DNA of 64,000 nucleotides from positions 434,001-498,000 of the forward strand of contig NW_026570299.1 of the NCBI RefSeq assembly GCF_019649055.1, read 5' to 3'. This DNA is from Paramacrobiotus metropolitanus (Eukaryota > Tardigrada > Eutardigrada > Parachela > Macrobiotidae). How positions within the stretch are numbered: the first letter of the stretch is position 1; each line of letters starts with the position of its first letter. The notes beneath the pieces were generated by a model. That model was not told where the DNA came from. It searched no databases and saw nothing but the letters and a program-made list of their open reading frames with translations. This document shows positions 22,525 to 33,827 of this stretch, in pieces. The position numbers and the translations under genes are program-made.

Positions 22525-23343
22525 GGAATTTACGTTCACAATGAAAAATGTTCAAATACATTGTAGGTTTTAGCACTCGGCTGAGCGTTTCGAAACTGAT
22601 AGCATCAGTTAAATAGATGCTAAATATGATACAAAGGCATTTTTTTATGCTATCAGGTCTCAATCATCCATGTTTCTTATTCATGCGAGGATGGCCACCG
22701 GAAACAGTTGTACGGAAACAGATGTATGGAAATGTGTGGAAAAACTAAGAAGAACAACCCAGTTTTTCCACTTAGTTTTATGAATAAAACATTGGAAATG
22801 TTGATTTTATGGGCCACCGACATAAAGTGCAATTACTTTGAAAAGCCCTTCGGAAGAAAACTAGCATTACGAGGGCGATCACTTTATGGAAAATGGATAT
22901 CGTTACTAAGACGCTTCTTAAACAAATGCCCTAGAAACGTAGATGTACATTATATACTGTAACTTCGTCTGTATCCAATATAAACATTTATGATGTGAAT
23001 AAATAATATTAATGCAGTATGACGTGATTTTTTTTTGTTTCTGCTATTTGGAAATGTGGCCGATTGTACTGGGATGTATGGCATCAGGCAGATCGTTATC
23101 GTTATTGAACAGTCATTTTGCTCCGCATTTCCGAATAAAGTAGCAAATTTCCGGAAAAAGTAGCGACTGGAATGTTGAATGCTTCCATACACGGCTTTTG
23201 TAGCGTCCCATGCGCGCGTACTCGGTGGCCTCGATATAACACTGATTTGGCCGTCTCTAGCGGTGGCGGCATTTTGTCACATGAAATACTCGTATTCTGT
23301 TACACGCCTACTGTTGGTACAACGCCATGAATAATTTGTGAGC

Positions 23344-23590
23344 ATGACCGAAGGCAAAAGAAAAATTTCTGACTTTGAACGTGGGCTTAGAAGTACAACG
23401 GCTCCTCTCTTCCAAACTCCATCTCAAGAATGCTGTTGGCTTTTGCATGCTCACGCATCTGAAAGACAACCTTCTTGCCATCTCTTGTCTTACCGTTCTC
23501 AGTCGAGGATTCGTTCAGTGCGCCAGGAAAGGTCACTCAGAACTTGGAGCATATAGTTTTTACATGACTTTCCGTTTACGATACGTTTAA
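23344..23590 (+). pseudogene. Possible Tc1/mariner-like transposase remnant
   Basis: ATG 23344 opens MTEGKRKISDFERG, resembling the start of some Tc1-like transposases (KLSDFERG before a helix-turn-helix). The following residues do not continue the match in one frame, and no DDE region is seen, so this is at best a short broken remnant. The rest of 22550-24050 shows no gene. Confidence 0.2.
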
Positions 23591-24084
23591 ATTACCGGTA
23601 TCCCAAATTCCTTAAACTTGTTATTGCTTGCAAATTGCCTGACAACAATTTCAACGATAAATTTAAAATCCCAGATAAATAGAAAACATCCACAAAGGGG
23701 ATAACTTCATAAAAAGTATTGAGGTGGCTAAAACATGTGGTATAGCAAGACAACCGCCGGCATTTAATTGTAATTTGTACTTACAAAGTTCTGCAGTCCA
23801 GTGACTAAGAAACAGCCGAAACACCAACACGTATACCGTTATACAGCGCACTTGCAGCCGGCAGATATCTACTCCAAGACGCAGGCCGATTGAAATTTTA
23901 ATCGTTCGCCGTCTAGGAGTTTGCCTATGTGGGCTGAGGGAAGCGCATTTAACGAAATACCAGCTTCCGGACGGGACTGCGCAAGAAGACGTGCTGTGTT
24001 AATGTCGTTTACAATTGTACATACTCAGCCAGTCGTTACTCAAAAGACAGGCAGAAAGTGCCAGACACAGTGACGTGTGCTAAA

Positions 24085-24715
24085 ACACGTTTAACACGGG
24101 CACTGCGACATTTCGCCGCCGCCAACTCGTCGCAGGACTTTTGGTCGTAGACATCTCGCCTCGCGACGCTTCGTCTCGGGACATTTAACCGGGAGGACAT
24201 CACGCGGGAGACATTTCGCCCGCAGGACAATTTCGACGAAAATTCCGTTTCCGCAGATGAAAGCCCTATTTAAGAAACCTAAAAATAACCAAAGTATAAC
24301 TAAAAAAACCTAAGAAACTTAAGACACCTAAGAAACCTAAGAACCGTAAGAAACCTAAGAAACCTGATAATAACCTAAGAATAGCCAAAGAATAATCTGA
24401 AAATAAACTAAGACTAATCTCAGAATGACCTAAGAAACCTTTCAATAAAAACCTTTGAACAACCTAAGAAGCCGAAGAAAACCTCCGAAGAAACCCGGAA
24501 ACCCTGCGGAATAAGTATGTCGAATTCTTTTGCGGCGAAGTGTCTGCGACCAGACGTCTTGCGTCAAAATGTCTCAACGCTAATTGTCCCAAACCGAACT
24601 TGCCCAGCGTCAAAATGCCCCGCGGCGAAATGTCTTTGCGGCGAAAAGTCGTGCGTCGAATTTAATTGCGGCGAAATGTCACACTCCCAAATGTCCGCGT
24701 GCGGCTAAAAGGATG
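24085..24715. mobile_element. Foldback element built of GACATTTCGTCG units, copy 1
   Basis: Left arm (24105-24240) is a run of degenerate GGACATTTCGCC units; right arm (24520-24710) is a run of the reverse complement (GGCGAAATGTC). Between them lies a 230-bp tract rich in CCTAAGAAA repeats (about 24271-24500). A related structure, with the tract reversed, is at 26655-26932, and a third without the tract at 32795-33050. Copy 1 interrupts the second duplicated block, whose other copy lacks it. No coding potential; non-autonomous. Confidence 0.65.
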
Positions 24716-25057
24716 TACAGTATGATAGAAGAAACGGATCCATTATATACTGTACGGATCCGCCAACACGGATCTATATACAGTACTGTACCTGCTCGAG
24801 TTGGTCTTCTGTCGACTCAACAGGATGTGCCGTTGTTCACTTAATCCGCTTTTCTACCAGCTTAAAGACTGTTATTAATTATTGAATATTATGTAACTCC
24901 ACAGCAGTGCAGCAGAGTCAGTAGAAAAAGGTCAAAAGTTTATTAGTAAGGCTGCCGGTTTAGGAGGACGGTCGTTAAGTGCTGCTTAGCGCAACCAGAA
25001 TCGTTCTAACTTTAAAATTAATTTCGGGGATAGCAGTATCAGTCCTCTGTTTGCATT

Positions 25058-26017
25058 ATGGAAGCACGGGGGAAAATTCTCTGCCTTGCTTTTATCATCG
25101 AGCTCGTATCAGTGTCATGCTGTTACGTGGGGCCTTATGGGCGCCCACGTACCTTCGACGGCGAAACAGCGGCGAACCCGGATTGAGGCTTTAATGCCGA
25201 AATCTAACTCGCGCACCGTGGCGCAGCAACACCAGACTAATGAGATCGGATCCTACAGCCAGCGCAGCTGTGCTGTAGGTCCGTCAAAACAGCAGCAATG
25301 TGTGGGATGGAAATCCCCAGAACAGCAAAACACAATGGCGAATGGCCAATCATGAAGGCGGAGCTATCGGCCTTCACAATGCGGATTCATTTACGAGCCG
25401 CCCATTATTCTGCCGGCCAGCGGGGATTTCCACGACGGTGTCGCCAACGTTAATCGGAATATGGAGATATTAATTGATAGTGTCAAGAATATCAGGTTTC
25501 TGCTCACCTCACCTTGTACGACGTTATACGTATGTGCTAAACAGCTTTTGAAATTGATGTTGTTCTTTGCAGCGTACAGATTACGGCGGTTGTGGACGGC
25601 CTGGCGGATCTTCAGACTGAACTGAGAACGAGCCTTCATCCAACCGTTCCAGTTCAGCAATCTCCGCCGGCTGGTCCCTTGCCGACCGCATCTCATTCTC
25701 CCCGCAATACCACCTTCGATAAGGCTAATGACGGATTCTTTTACCAGCTGCTGGGAGCGCGCCGCCCCGCCGACATTTTCACACTGTTCCTCCTGACTTT
25801 CGTGATAGTCATTGGAAGTCTGCTCATCCTCCGCGTCATCAACCGTATCCTTATTGGAATACTGGAACAAGAAAGCCTTCTTGAGCGCATTCTCTTTGTT
25901 GTCGTATGTGTCGGGGTGCCATTGGGTATTGCCGCCGTAACGCTGGCGCTCACGGCTTTCGTAGCCAATTTCATCTTACCCTCTTTTCCAGAGCCCTTCG
26001 CGGGGTCCTCTTCGTGA
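25058..26017 (+). CDS. Small two-helix membrane protein, copy 2 (exon 1 interrupted)
   Basis: Starts at ATG 25058 with a signal peptide (MEARGKILCLAFIIELVSVSC). The coding exon is broken after codon 21 by a 262-bp insertion (25121-25382), then resumes with YEPPIILPASG and ends at 25495. Exon 2 (25573-26017, joined in phase 2) is intact. It holds a luminal segment with NTT, then two membrane helices, FTLFLLTFVIVIGSLLILRV and ILFVVVCVGVPLGIAAVTLAL, ending FPEPFAGSSS. Without the insertion the protein would be near 185 residues. Unless the insertion is spliced out (it lacks good splice ends) the gene is dead. Family unknown. Confidence 0.55.
25121..25382. mobile_element. 262-bp insertion in exon 1 of the small membrane protein gene
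   Basis: Defined by comparison with copy 1, where the flanking codons are adjacent (TTTCATGCGGATTC). In copy 2 CATGC is followed by the insertion, which ends ACAATGC before GGATTC, so ATGC may be a 4-bp target duplication. It has no clear terminal inverted repeats and no open frame of note. It does not have normal intron ends. Confidence 0.5.
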
Positions 26018-26531
26018 GTTAGCTGGGCAACTCTATCAAATGTTCAAAACCGTCATTAATGGGGCTGCATGTTAAGTACTACAGCATGTATACAATGCGT
26101 GGCTACCTATACTGTTTGTCATGTTGAGTCGAATTTACATGGCACCGGATGCCGACTTCCAGATTAGTTTTTTTACTGACTCGTGCCGCGCTGGTGTGTA
26201 TATCAACTGTTCTCTATCATTCACCGGCTTTATGCAAAATAAATGGTACGCATTGCAAAAAGCAAACACTAATAAATTATTTCTTCCGCAAAATATGTCA
26301 AATTCAGTTCGAAATGCAAACTTCTCAAACATTAATTTTTCCGTAAAAAGAACAGCAGGCATTTAAATACACACTGCACTTCCACATACATACATTCTTT
26401 GCCTGCTTCAATTCAGATCGGCCACTGCACGTGTACAGAAGGCGGGCTGTCAGCGAAGGCAACCGGCATCGAGTAAAGATATCCAGTGTCAGAGAACGAT
26501 AAGATCCTTTGGTAAAGTCTTTGAAATATAA

Positions 26532-26643
26532 TCCGCATAAACTGGGCCACATCCATGATGATTTGTAGGTTTGGAAGAGAATTTCGAAGGGGGTGTTCGG
26601 CGCCGGCGTAAACGATGTTACTGAAGAGAATGTCGTGCGGATT
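26532..26643 (-). pseudogene. Captured fragment of a GPCR exon (relative of the 38036 gene)
   Basis: The minus strand matches exon 1 of the GPCR at 38036-39365 almost base for base across CAGTAACATCGTTTACGCC and the codons for TYKSSWMWPSLCG. About 100 bp corresponding to 38126-38222 are missing, and one base is inserted in a run of C. Homology starts near ATCCGCACGACATTCT and stops after TTATGCGG. The fragment lies directly beside the foldback at 26655-26932, suggesting capture or repair-mediated insertion. Confidence 0.8.
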
Positions 26644-26654
26644 GCTTTTATACA

Positions 26655-26932
26655 CGTCGGTGACCCGCCATTTCGTCGACAAAACTTCATCGACCGTCAC
26701 TTCATCGAACAGACACGATGCCGACCCGTCACGGCATCGAACTAACTTTTAACTATACCATCTCAGTTTTCTTAGCTTTCTTATGTTTCTTAGGTTTTCT
26801 TAGGTTTTTTTAGGTTTTTAGGTTCTTAGATTTCTTAGTTTTCTTACGTTTTCTTAGGTTTTTGTTCATCGCCCTCGTGACGGTTGACGAAGTGCGGTCG
26901 ACACTGTGCCGGTCGACGAAATGTCGGTGAGC
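26655..26932. mobile_element. Foldback element of GACATTTCGTCG units, copy 2
   Basis: Ends in CCGCCATTTCGTCGAC (left) and GTCGACGAAATGTCGG (right), a near-perfect inverted pair. The centre (26760-26880) is a run of TTCTTAGGTTT repeats, the reverse complement of the tract in copy 1. Outer parts contain more degenerate CGTCACGGCATCGAAC-type palindromes. No coding capacity. Confidence 0.6.
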
Positions 26933-26939
26933 CATATAC

Positions 26940-27845
26940 GTCCTTGCTGTACCATCCGCGTCACTTACTGATAGAATATGGTAAATAATTCTGGCTGTGT
27001 TATTCGCCATCACGTGAATGGATCCAGCAAAAACAATTATCGAGATTTGAACGAGGCATTCTTTTTTGATTGGTATTCCATTTCTATAGCCTATACCAAT
27101 GAATCAGTGCGTTGTGCGAGTAATACGAATGGTTACGAAATCAATCATTCCGTGAAGGATACTGGAAACGATGTACGGTAAGAACTGTAGTAAAGAAGAG
27201 CGCCGGAACGAGAGTTGTCTGTTTTAACACTCATTCAACGGGAACGTCCATATTACCAGCTCTGCACGAGATTGGCCACAGGTGTTGTAATAACTCGTGT
27301 TCTACTCGTGCTACATAATTTATCGTATTTTTTTTACACGGCCAATTCTTCCCGTATTACGGGACTGTATAAACTGCTGCAATTGTCAGCGTCCTGCGAA
27401 ATCACAAAGATTTATGACCAGAATGCTAGAAAGAATGGACAGAATAACTGTGTTCAAGCCCTAGCAATATGTGATAGGCACCACCGTGAACATTGTTGTA
27501 AAAATTTTATAAGCGGAAAAATGGAAACCTCTTCTTCCGTGCAAGAAAGAAAGGCGGCGGTACAAGATGCCACTTGCAGCTGGATAAGATGCTGAGCTTT
27601 TTTTTGTGCCGCACATTTTAGTAAAACCTTTTCCTCAACTTGAAGATTGGCTATCATCCACCCCTTAGCTGCTAATAGCGCGACTGGCCACCACCGTGTC
27701 TTTGTGCACGGACGAAGTCATGCCTACACGTCCACTTTCATGCTGGGCACTGGTCCGGTGTCGCTTGCACGCCAGTCGGTGTAGCTCGTCACGATAATCT
27801 TTGTTCATTACGAAGCAAATTGGCTGGAAAATGAAGTTGATTATC
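26940..27845. other. Intergenic, no gene supported
   Basis: One open frame of 126 codons from a GTG (27215-27595, plus) is cysteine-rich near its end but shows no recognisable domain, signal or conserved relative in the window. I treat it as chance. The rest is the 3' flank of the minus-strand receptor. Confidence 0.45.
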
Positions 27846-27849
27846 TTTT

Positions 27850-28785
27850 TCAATTTATCTTATAGAAATACTTTCCAAGCTTTGACAGAAAACTCACTGG
27901 ATTTCCGGCGAATCCAATCAGCTGGACAGCCGACAGCCACAACGCCAAAACATGTACGGCTTCCGATGTGATATGCGTGATAAACGCGCTGCCAACCGGC
28001 AGGACAATTGAACACAGAGCATTGCACAGGTACGAGACACACATGGTGTTCGTCGTGCGCATTCGCTTCTGCTCGAGACGTCTCGTCGCGACGTTCGGGT
28101 TGCTAAAAGTAACACGGTTTTGTCTATTATACCTTGCGTACGAATAGAGCGCTATATACGCCGCACCGGTAATCGCGGCGGGCAGGTAGAAACCGGCCAC
28201 AAAGACCATCACGCCAATACGACTACTGGGCATCTGGACACAGGCACCTAGCAGAATAACCGTATTCGCCGTACCCACGCGAAACCAGCCAAGGAGAGCC
28301 AGCAGACCACCGAATAACCAAACAGCGATTACCAGCCAGCGTTCGAGATTCTTTTTGGAAAGGTCACGGTAGTGATACGGGTAGCAGCGCGCAGCCAGGC
28401 GGTTAGCCGCGATTAGCAGATCCATCCCCGTGGCTGTGTAGCGCGCTGTCATCTGGATCCACTGGATGATGTTGCAGTCGCGCGGATAGATTTTCCAGCC
28501 GTAAATCTGGCGTAGGTAAATGCTCACTGCCACCACGGGGAAGCTGACGGCGCAGAGAATAGTGTAGGCCGCCAGGCAATGAACTATTAATAAGCCGCAA
28601 CCGATCCGCAGTTTACTGTTGGTCAGGATCAAGATCATAAGTAGGCCGTTTCCCAGTGACCCTTCGAAACACAGGGATAGATGAACGGCCGTCCAGATTT
28701 TGACCATCAAAGCGGAAACAACGGGAGATTCAGGTTCGAACGGCTCGGTGCCGTTAACGTTATGTGATTTATTCAAAAGGTCCAT
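27850..28785 (-). CDS. Intronless rhodopsin-type GPCR
   Basis: A single-exon receptor of 311 residues from ATG 28785. There are N-terminal glycosylation sites (NKS, NGT), and seven helices are visible. TM1 carries the class A GN signature (EGSLGNGLLMILIL). A cysteine before TM3 (YPRDCNIIQW) can pair with one in the second extracellular loop (GACVQM). TM3 ends in AANRLAARCYPYHY at the DRY position; TM7 ends in GNPVSFLSKLGKYF, a variant of NPxxY. It is clearly different from the two-exon receptors nearby: it lacks their CWTP and LDPILF motifs. Ligand unknown. It is the most intact class A receptor of the window and probably functional. Confidence 0.88.
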   Translation of the reverse strand: MDLLNKSHNVNGTEPFEPESPVVSALMVKIWTAVHLSLCFEGSLGNGLLMILILTNSKLRIGCGLLIVHCLAAYTILCAVSFPVVAVSIYLRQIYGWKIYPRDCNIIQWIQMTARYTATGMDLLIAANRLAARCYPYHYRDLSKKNLERWLVIAVWLFGGLLALLGWFRVGTANTVILLGACVQMPSSRIGVMVFVAGFYLPAAITGAAYIALYSYARYNRQNRVTFSNPNVATRRLEQKRMRTTNTMCVSYLCNALCSIVLPVGSAFITHITSEAVHVLALWLSAVQLIGFAGNPVSFLSKLGKYFYKIN

Positions 28786-28799
28786 GTTATGTTATGGTT

Positions 28800-30300
28800 G
28801 AAAAGATTTTAATAATTTTTGAAACTAATTTTCCAGTTTAAAGGCAAAGAAGCCTAACCGAATGCCAGATTCAAAGAGTTGAATTTATACTACATTGAAG
28901 ATTTCATCCGTAACGGGATAATGTTGTACCTCTTGTACCTCCACGGTGCATACAGAAAGCCCTGACTTGCAATTACTCGGACTTCCGAAACGAAAACGCT
29001 GTTCACTGCGGTAATAATTAAACTGCTGATTCTAAGAAAACAGTGCGGTTTTGCATAATATGTGGTTCGGAAAAGGGGCAAATGTGTTTCTACGGCACGG
29101 AAGGGCTGAACTGAAGTTTAAATAACAATACTTTGAACTTACCACACGGCGACGCATATTATTTTGTTTTCGCAACATTCTATAGCCGCCCAAACTGGAT
29201 AGCGGTATGCCAAGAATATTCAAATTGTCAGTGAAATTCGGCCTTTCGGTAGATTACATTATAGCCTCCTTCCTTGCCTCCTTCTGCTAAACAGATGGTT
29301 GGCAGCGGTTTGCAATTAGTAATTCAAGCAGTTTTCGATGCCGCTTCCTATTAATTATTACCGCTAACCATGTAGTACATAATTCAAAGCCTGCAGGTCT
29401 TTCTCATCACTGAATTGACGCATGAGCTAAGAATTGAGCTGCTCCCAGTCCGTAAATAACGTATAATAAAGGGAAGCGATTCATGTGTGCTGTACTTGTA
29501 TTTTATCGGTTCGTCTGCTCATGTTGCGTGGTTGTAATTTATGGTAACATGGTTATAGGACGATAATCCCATAGAAATTTCTGATGTTATCAACAAATGT
29601 GGAAAGGATACCGCTTTTCAATGATTGCTGTTACGAAAATGGCTGTATGATTAGTGGCTTATCGCTGCTACAAGTAAAAAATACATTAATAAGTAAAAAA
29701 AATAAATTATTTTTGGGTCCACCAATAAGCATGGGGCCATGGGCTCATCCAGTGAGCCGAAGTCGCCAATGCTCGTTTCGAACAGAGAACGTTTGTTTGC
29801 GCAATACGCTCTCAAACGAAGTACCAAAGCAACTTTTTTAGTCCTGCATTTTATAGATATTTAGATCGTAAGTGCATGTTACATGATACTTATTGAGTGT
29901 ACTTATTGCATCTTACAAAAAGGCGGGAAATTTCTTCTGAGGGAAATTGCCCATTTACTCGGCACTCAGCCCAGTGACCTTAAAGCGCAATTGATATCAA
30001 CGATTTAATTTCCGATCGGGTTTGTTAGCAGTATTGTATTAATTTTTGATGCACGCGCTTACCGGATGGTTTGTGACGTTTGACGGAATTAGAGCCACAG
30101 TGTGCTCCTGCGCTGGAATAAGCAAGTGGTTTTCCGCTGTTGTGGATGCGACCGACCCGGTTGAGCGCCCTTCCGTTAGCTCCCCGTTGCCAGTCAAACT
30201 GGCTTTATCTTATAAGTATAAATACTTAACTAAGAACACTGATCGCATGGACTTTTTCGAACACAAAGTCTCACTTACTTTATAGCACATGCAGTCACTG
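28800..30300. other. Intergenic, no gene seen
   Basis: Between divergently transcribed receptors (27850-28785 minus and 30335 plus). No exon, RNA gene or long repeat could be supported. It should contain both promoters. Confidence 0.5.
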
Positions 30301-30334
30301 AATTTTCCTAATGTGTAAGGAAACGTGTTTTATA

Positions 30335-31682
30335 ATGTCTAACGCGACGGATCAGATCATGGATTTTTCAGGCGAAATTATCTGGACGGTGCCGGCGTTA
30401 ACGCGTTGCAGTATGTGCGTAATCCAAACACTACTCAACTCAGCCATGATCATCGCGTTCATCGTCCGCCGCGAACTGCGCACCTCCTTCACCATCTACC
30501 TAATGTTCCTCTTCTGCTCCAACATTATCTACGCCCTGGGCGGGTACCCGTTGGAAGTGATGCGCCAGGGTTTCCCGGGACGTTGGTTCTTGTCGCACGC
30601 CGCCTGCGCTTTCTATATCTACCAGATCTGGGTGTTCTGTCCGGTGGCCATGCATATGCACGTCTTGATCACCCTTAACCGTCTCTGGGCTATCTACTTC
30701 CCGGTCTCGTACAAGAACATCCATTCCGAGAGAGTGGCGGTGCTGATGTGCGCCGGGGTGGCGCTGTATTGTCATGTGATATGCTTGCCGGTGGTAGTTA
30801 TGGATCTCATGTATTACCACTTGCCGGAGAAGCAGTATGGGTGCTTGTTGAATGCGACAGCGCAAAGCACATTCACGTCAGTGGTGGCTGTTATTAGTCA
30901 GTTTATTCCTGTTGTGATCGTGGTGGGAGCGTATCCGTTCTTGTGGTATAAGCATTTGAAGAGGAAAAAGATCGGGTTGGCCAATCCGTCCCGGAGGGAT
31001 ACGATTTTCGTAACTAATATTGATGTGAGTTACCGCACTTATATTCTCACTTCCAATACTTATTTAGAATGCTCTTGCTAGCAGTTGACCTCAGTCGATG
31101 GGCCTTACACGCGATAGATTACAAATTCATTTACTGGGAAATGGGGAGAATGTTTTTCTAATATTAGGCGATGATACGTATGTAATAACTATTTTCAGAC
31201 GCGTAAACTAGCCTGAAAAGACGCATAACAAGACAGCGGCTCAAATGAAGCGGTTGAATTACGCTATCAGATATCTTCTGCTTTGAAAACATGGATACAA
31301 TACACGTCGATTTGTAACTATACAGTAAAGCCTTCATGCATTTGTGTAGACAAAATTGGCGTTCAGGAAAATCGAAGCGTCATCCTCACGTCCTTTTGTC
31401 GTGTTGACACTTTTGACAGTCAGCGTGCTGGTGTGCTGGACGCCGGACCAGACAGCATGGACCATCTCTTGTTTCACCGCCGTCAATGATTCTCCCGGTC
31501 TGCGTTACACAACCAGCGTCCTGTTTACCCTGCAAGCGGCACTCGATCCCATTCTCTTTGCACTCTCCCTGCGGACCTTTCGCAACATGTTATGCCGAAC
31601 ATTCCGCTGTCACAAAAGGTGGGGAAGTATGCCGATGCGCCAGATGAGCATTAAAAGTTTGACGCGGAGAGATGAGCCGTAA
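30335..31682 (+). CDS. Two-exon rhodopsin-type GPCR (NRLWA/LDPILF clade)
   Basis: Exon 1 is 30335-31024 and exon 2 31350-31682, joined in phase 0 (GAT|GTGAGT donor), giving about 341 residues. An in-frame ATG at 30311 exists, but 30335 aligns with the paralogues at 42177 and 46459 (short N-terminus with NAT). TM1-5 are in exon 1: VRRELRTSFTIYLMFLFCSN, LITLNRLWAIYFPVSYK after TM3, VVIVVGAYPFLWYKH in TM5. Exon 2 gives RPFVVLTLLTVSVLVCWTP (TM6) and LQAALDPILFALSL (TM7). DRY is replaced by NRLW and NPxxY by DPILF. No frameshift is seen. Closest relatives are the genes at 42177 and 46459. Confidence 0.88.
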
Positions 31683-31764
31683 CCGATTTTCGCTCTGTAA
31701 TGCGGAAATTTCCATTGTGGCGGCTGGGTACGGATGTTCACGATCAACAACTGACAAGTGACAC

Positions 31765-32062
31765 GGTCGCTTCGCCGTATACGACCCGAATGCTTTTTGA
31801 ACGTATTATGCTTTTTGAACTGATTTATTTTGATCTGCGTTAAGGACTGCCAACTGTATAGCTAGCACGTCGCTTCGCCGTAAACGACCCGAATGCTTTT
31901 TGAACGTATTATGCTTTTTGAACTGATTTATTTTGATATGCGTTAAGGGACTGCCAACTGTATAGCTAGCACGTCGCTTCCCCGTATACGACCCGAATGC
32001 TTTTTGAACGTATTATGATTTTTGAACTGATTTATTTTGATCTGCGTTAAGGACTGCCAACT
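31765..32062. repeat. Tandem repeat, about 102-bp unit, three copies
   Basis: Units beginning GTCGCTTCGCC start near 31768, 31870 and 31973; each contains CGAATGCTTTTTGAACG, TTGAACTGATTTATTTTGAT and GGACTGCCAACTGTATAGC. The third copy is interrupted by the element at 32063-33226 and resumes at 33227 with GCCAACTGTATAGCTAGC. The array lies directly downstream of the GPCR gene. Confidence 0.9.
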
Positions 32063-33226
32063 CAGTAAGGATGGTAATATCCAATATCTAAAAGTGTATC
32101 CAGAGCTTAAATATCCAAATATCATATCCATATCCCGAGCTGTCTCGAAAGATACGGATATTTTTGGATATTTGGTGGATACAGTGGATACAAGGATATA
32201 ATAGGATATTGACGGATATAAGACAGATCCGTCTTATAAAAGCATACTTTTTCCAGAAAAGGCATTTATAAATTATTACTATACATGCTTCGACTTTTCT
32301 CAATAAAGGATCAGCATGACTGAATATTTTGAAAATGGATCACATAGTTATTCAACTATTTTGATAGTACAAAAATTTAAGAGCAACAAGTTTTCGTAGA
32401 CATCAATATTCAATATCATCTGACGTTTTATTGGTGTCTCCACAAAATAGACAGTAAATGTGCAAATCACAATGACTGATACTTGATTTCACGCTGAAAC
32501 AAAATTTTTGTGTCAAAAACTCGGAGCCATCGCACTAATGCTCCCATTGGAACTACGATTGGCAAGTGTCGGAGGTAAGGCGGAAATGGCGGGCACGTCG
32601 TACAATTAATTCTGGTACTGGTAATATTTTTTTGCAATTAATTTACCAAAATATGTGGGTAATCCGTCGTTTAAATTGCACAGTTAAACCTACCCTAATG
32701 TCGAGAAAAGTGAAAGTATGACGTGTAGTCAGTGTGTTTCTTGTTTCTATCTAATATCTAAATTTGGCTTTGATTTAGTGTGTTGGGCTACCCGACAGGT
32801 CGTCGCGGGACATTTGGTTTTACGGTCATTTCATCTAAGGACAACTCGTTTTTGTAGCAGATAGTTATTGCCTGTTCGTTTCCATAAGCCAGTCGAAAAT
32901 GTTTTGACTCCCCAAAAGTAGCGCGAGCAAATGTCATACAACAAAACGGCTGCAAAACGAGTTGTCACAAAACAAATTAGCCGCTGCGACGAAAAACGTG
33001 TGGTGAAATGTCCAGTGACGAAATGTCCCGCGACCACTTGGGCCGTCACAGTGTGTTGTATGATGCTTTACTTTCGTATTTAACCTTTTGTAAGGGTTTT
33101 TCCTAAAAAAACATGCTATTGGATATATCTGGATACAAAATGATATATCCACGATATTTCTGGATATATCCGGATACGTTTTGAATATATCCCATATCCA
33201 GAGGCTCATGGATATTACCATCCTTA
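32063..33226. mobile_element. Terminal-inverted-repeat element (hAT-like ends), ~1.16 kb
   Basis: Ends share TAAGGATGGTAATATCCA as an 18-bp inverted repeat, and GCCAACT is duplicated at 32056-32062 and 33227-33233. The host site is known from the tandem repeat it interrupts. The left end starts CAG, as in many hAT elements, but the right end lacks the matching CTG. The arms are rich in GGATAT/ATATCC. No transposase is encoded. A smaller foldback (32795-33050) is nested inside. Confidence 0.7.
32795..33050. mobile_element. Foldback element of GACATTTCGTCG units, copy 3 (nested)
   Basis: Left end GGTCGTCGCGGGACATTT and right end AAATGTCCCGCGACC are inverted copies, with further TCATTTCATC / GTGAAATGTCC pairs inside. 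Related to the foldbacks at 24085 and 26655 but without the CCTAAGAAA tract. It lies inside the 32063-33226 element. Confidence 0.6.
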
Positions 33227-33239
33227 GCCAACTGTATAG

Positions 33240-33820
33240 CTAGCACTTGACAGTTACTGCCACTATCTCGTCTCATGCTGTAAGGGATAAAGCCATAAAA
33301 GTTTAACCTGGGTTACACTCGCATTTATGAGCGACACCTGTCTGCATAATACTGAGTAAAGCAGTAAGAAATTAGAATCAAGTGGGCCACAGTACATGCC
33401 TTTTATTAAGAAATTTAAAGCGCTTCGAATTCTACGAGAAGATTTTAGTGCCTTTATACACTGCGCCACAATAATATAACTGAAAATAACATAATTTATG
33501 CGTACATTCATATAATATTTGCTGTGCATCAACAGCAATTTATTCCGTATGTTTAACAGAAGGCAACGCCTACTCAAGTAGCGTTTACGTATACGTCATT
33601 TAAATGAAGAATCCCTTCCAGTTAACATGAGATGGAACAGTTCTCGAAGCACTCTGAATATTACCACGTTGAATATTACCACTTAAACGTTGGAAAAGAA
33701 AACAGGTGGAGCGGCTTTCTCCCGTTCGATTTGCCGACTTCCCTTAACAGGTTTCTCTTTAATCGGCATCTGCCATTACACATAAGAATACGCCTGCGCG
33801 GGTTTACACTAATAAAAGTT
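33240..33820. other. Intergenic, no gene seen
   Basis: The region between the tandem repeat remnant and the 3' end of the reverse transcriptase. Nothing recognisable on either strand; the part next to 33828 would be the retrotransposon 3' untranslated region. Confidence 0.4.
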
Positions 33821-33827
33821 CCGAATT

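Larger units (their letters stand above)
24000..26400. repeat. Second segmental duplication, copy 2
   Basis: Paralogous with 12950-15480. It contains the better-preserved copy of the small membrane protein gene and the uninterrupted target site for the 14514-15190 element (26020-26070). It has gained the foldback at 24085-24715 and a 262-bp insertion at 25121-25382. The shared 3' flank includes CAAAATAAATGG near 26236. Confidence 0.75.

Noticed and set aside
24271-24500. CCTAAGAAA tract as an internal telomere repeat
   Set aside because: Units vary in length and sequence, and the tract recurs inside a second foldback element in reverse orientation, so it belongs to the element.
27215-27595. 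126-codon open frame from GTG
   Set aside because: No signal peptide, helix pattern or relative; no ATG start; probably chance.
30500-30865. Minus-strand open frame opposite a GPCR, with similar ones at 38309-38761, 42246-42446 and 11640-11849
   Set aside because: All are antisense to well-supported transmembrane exons and recur only because the coding strand is conserved.
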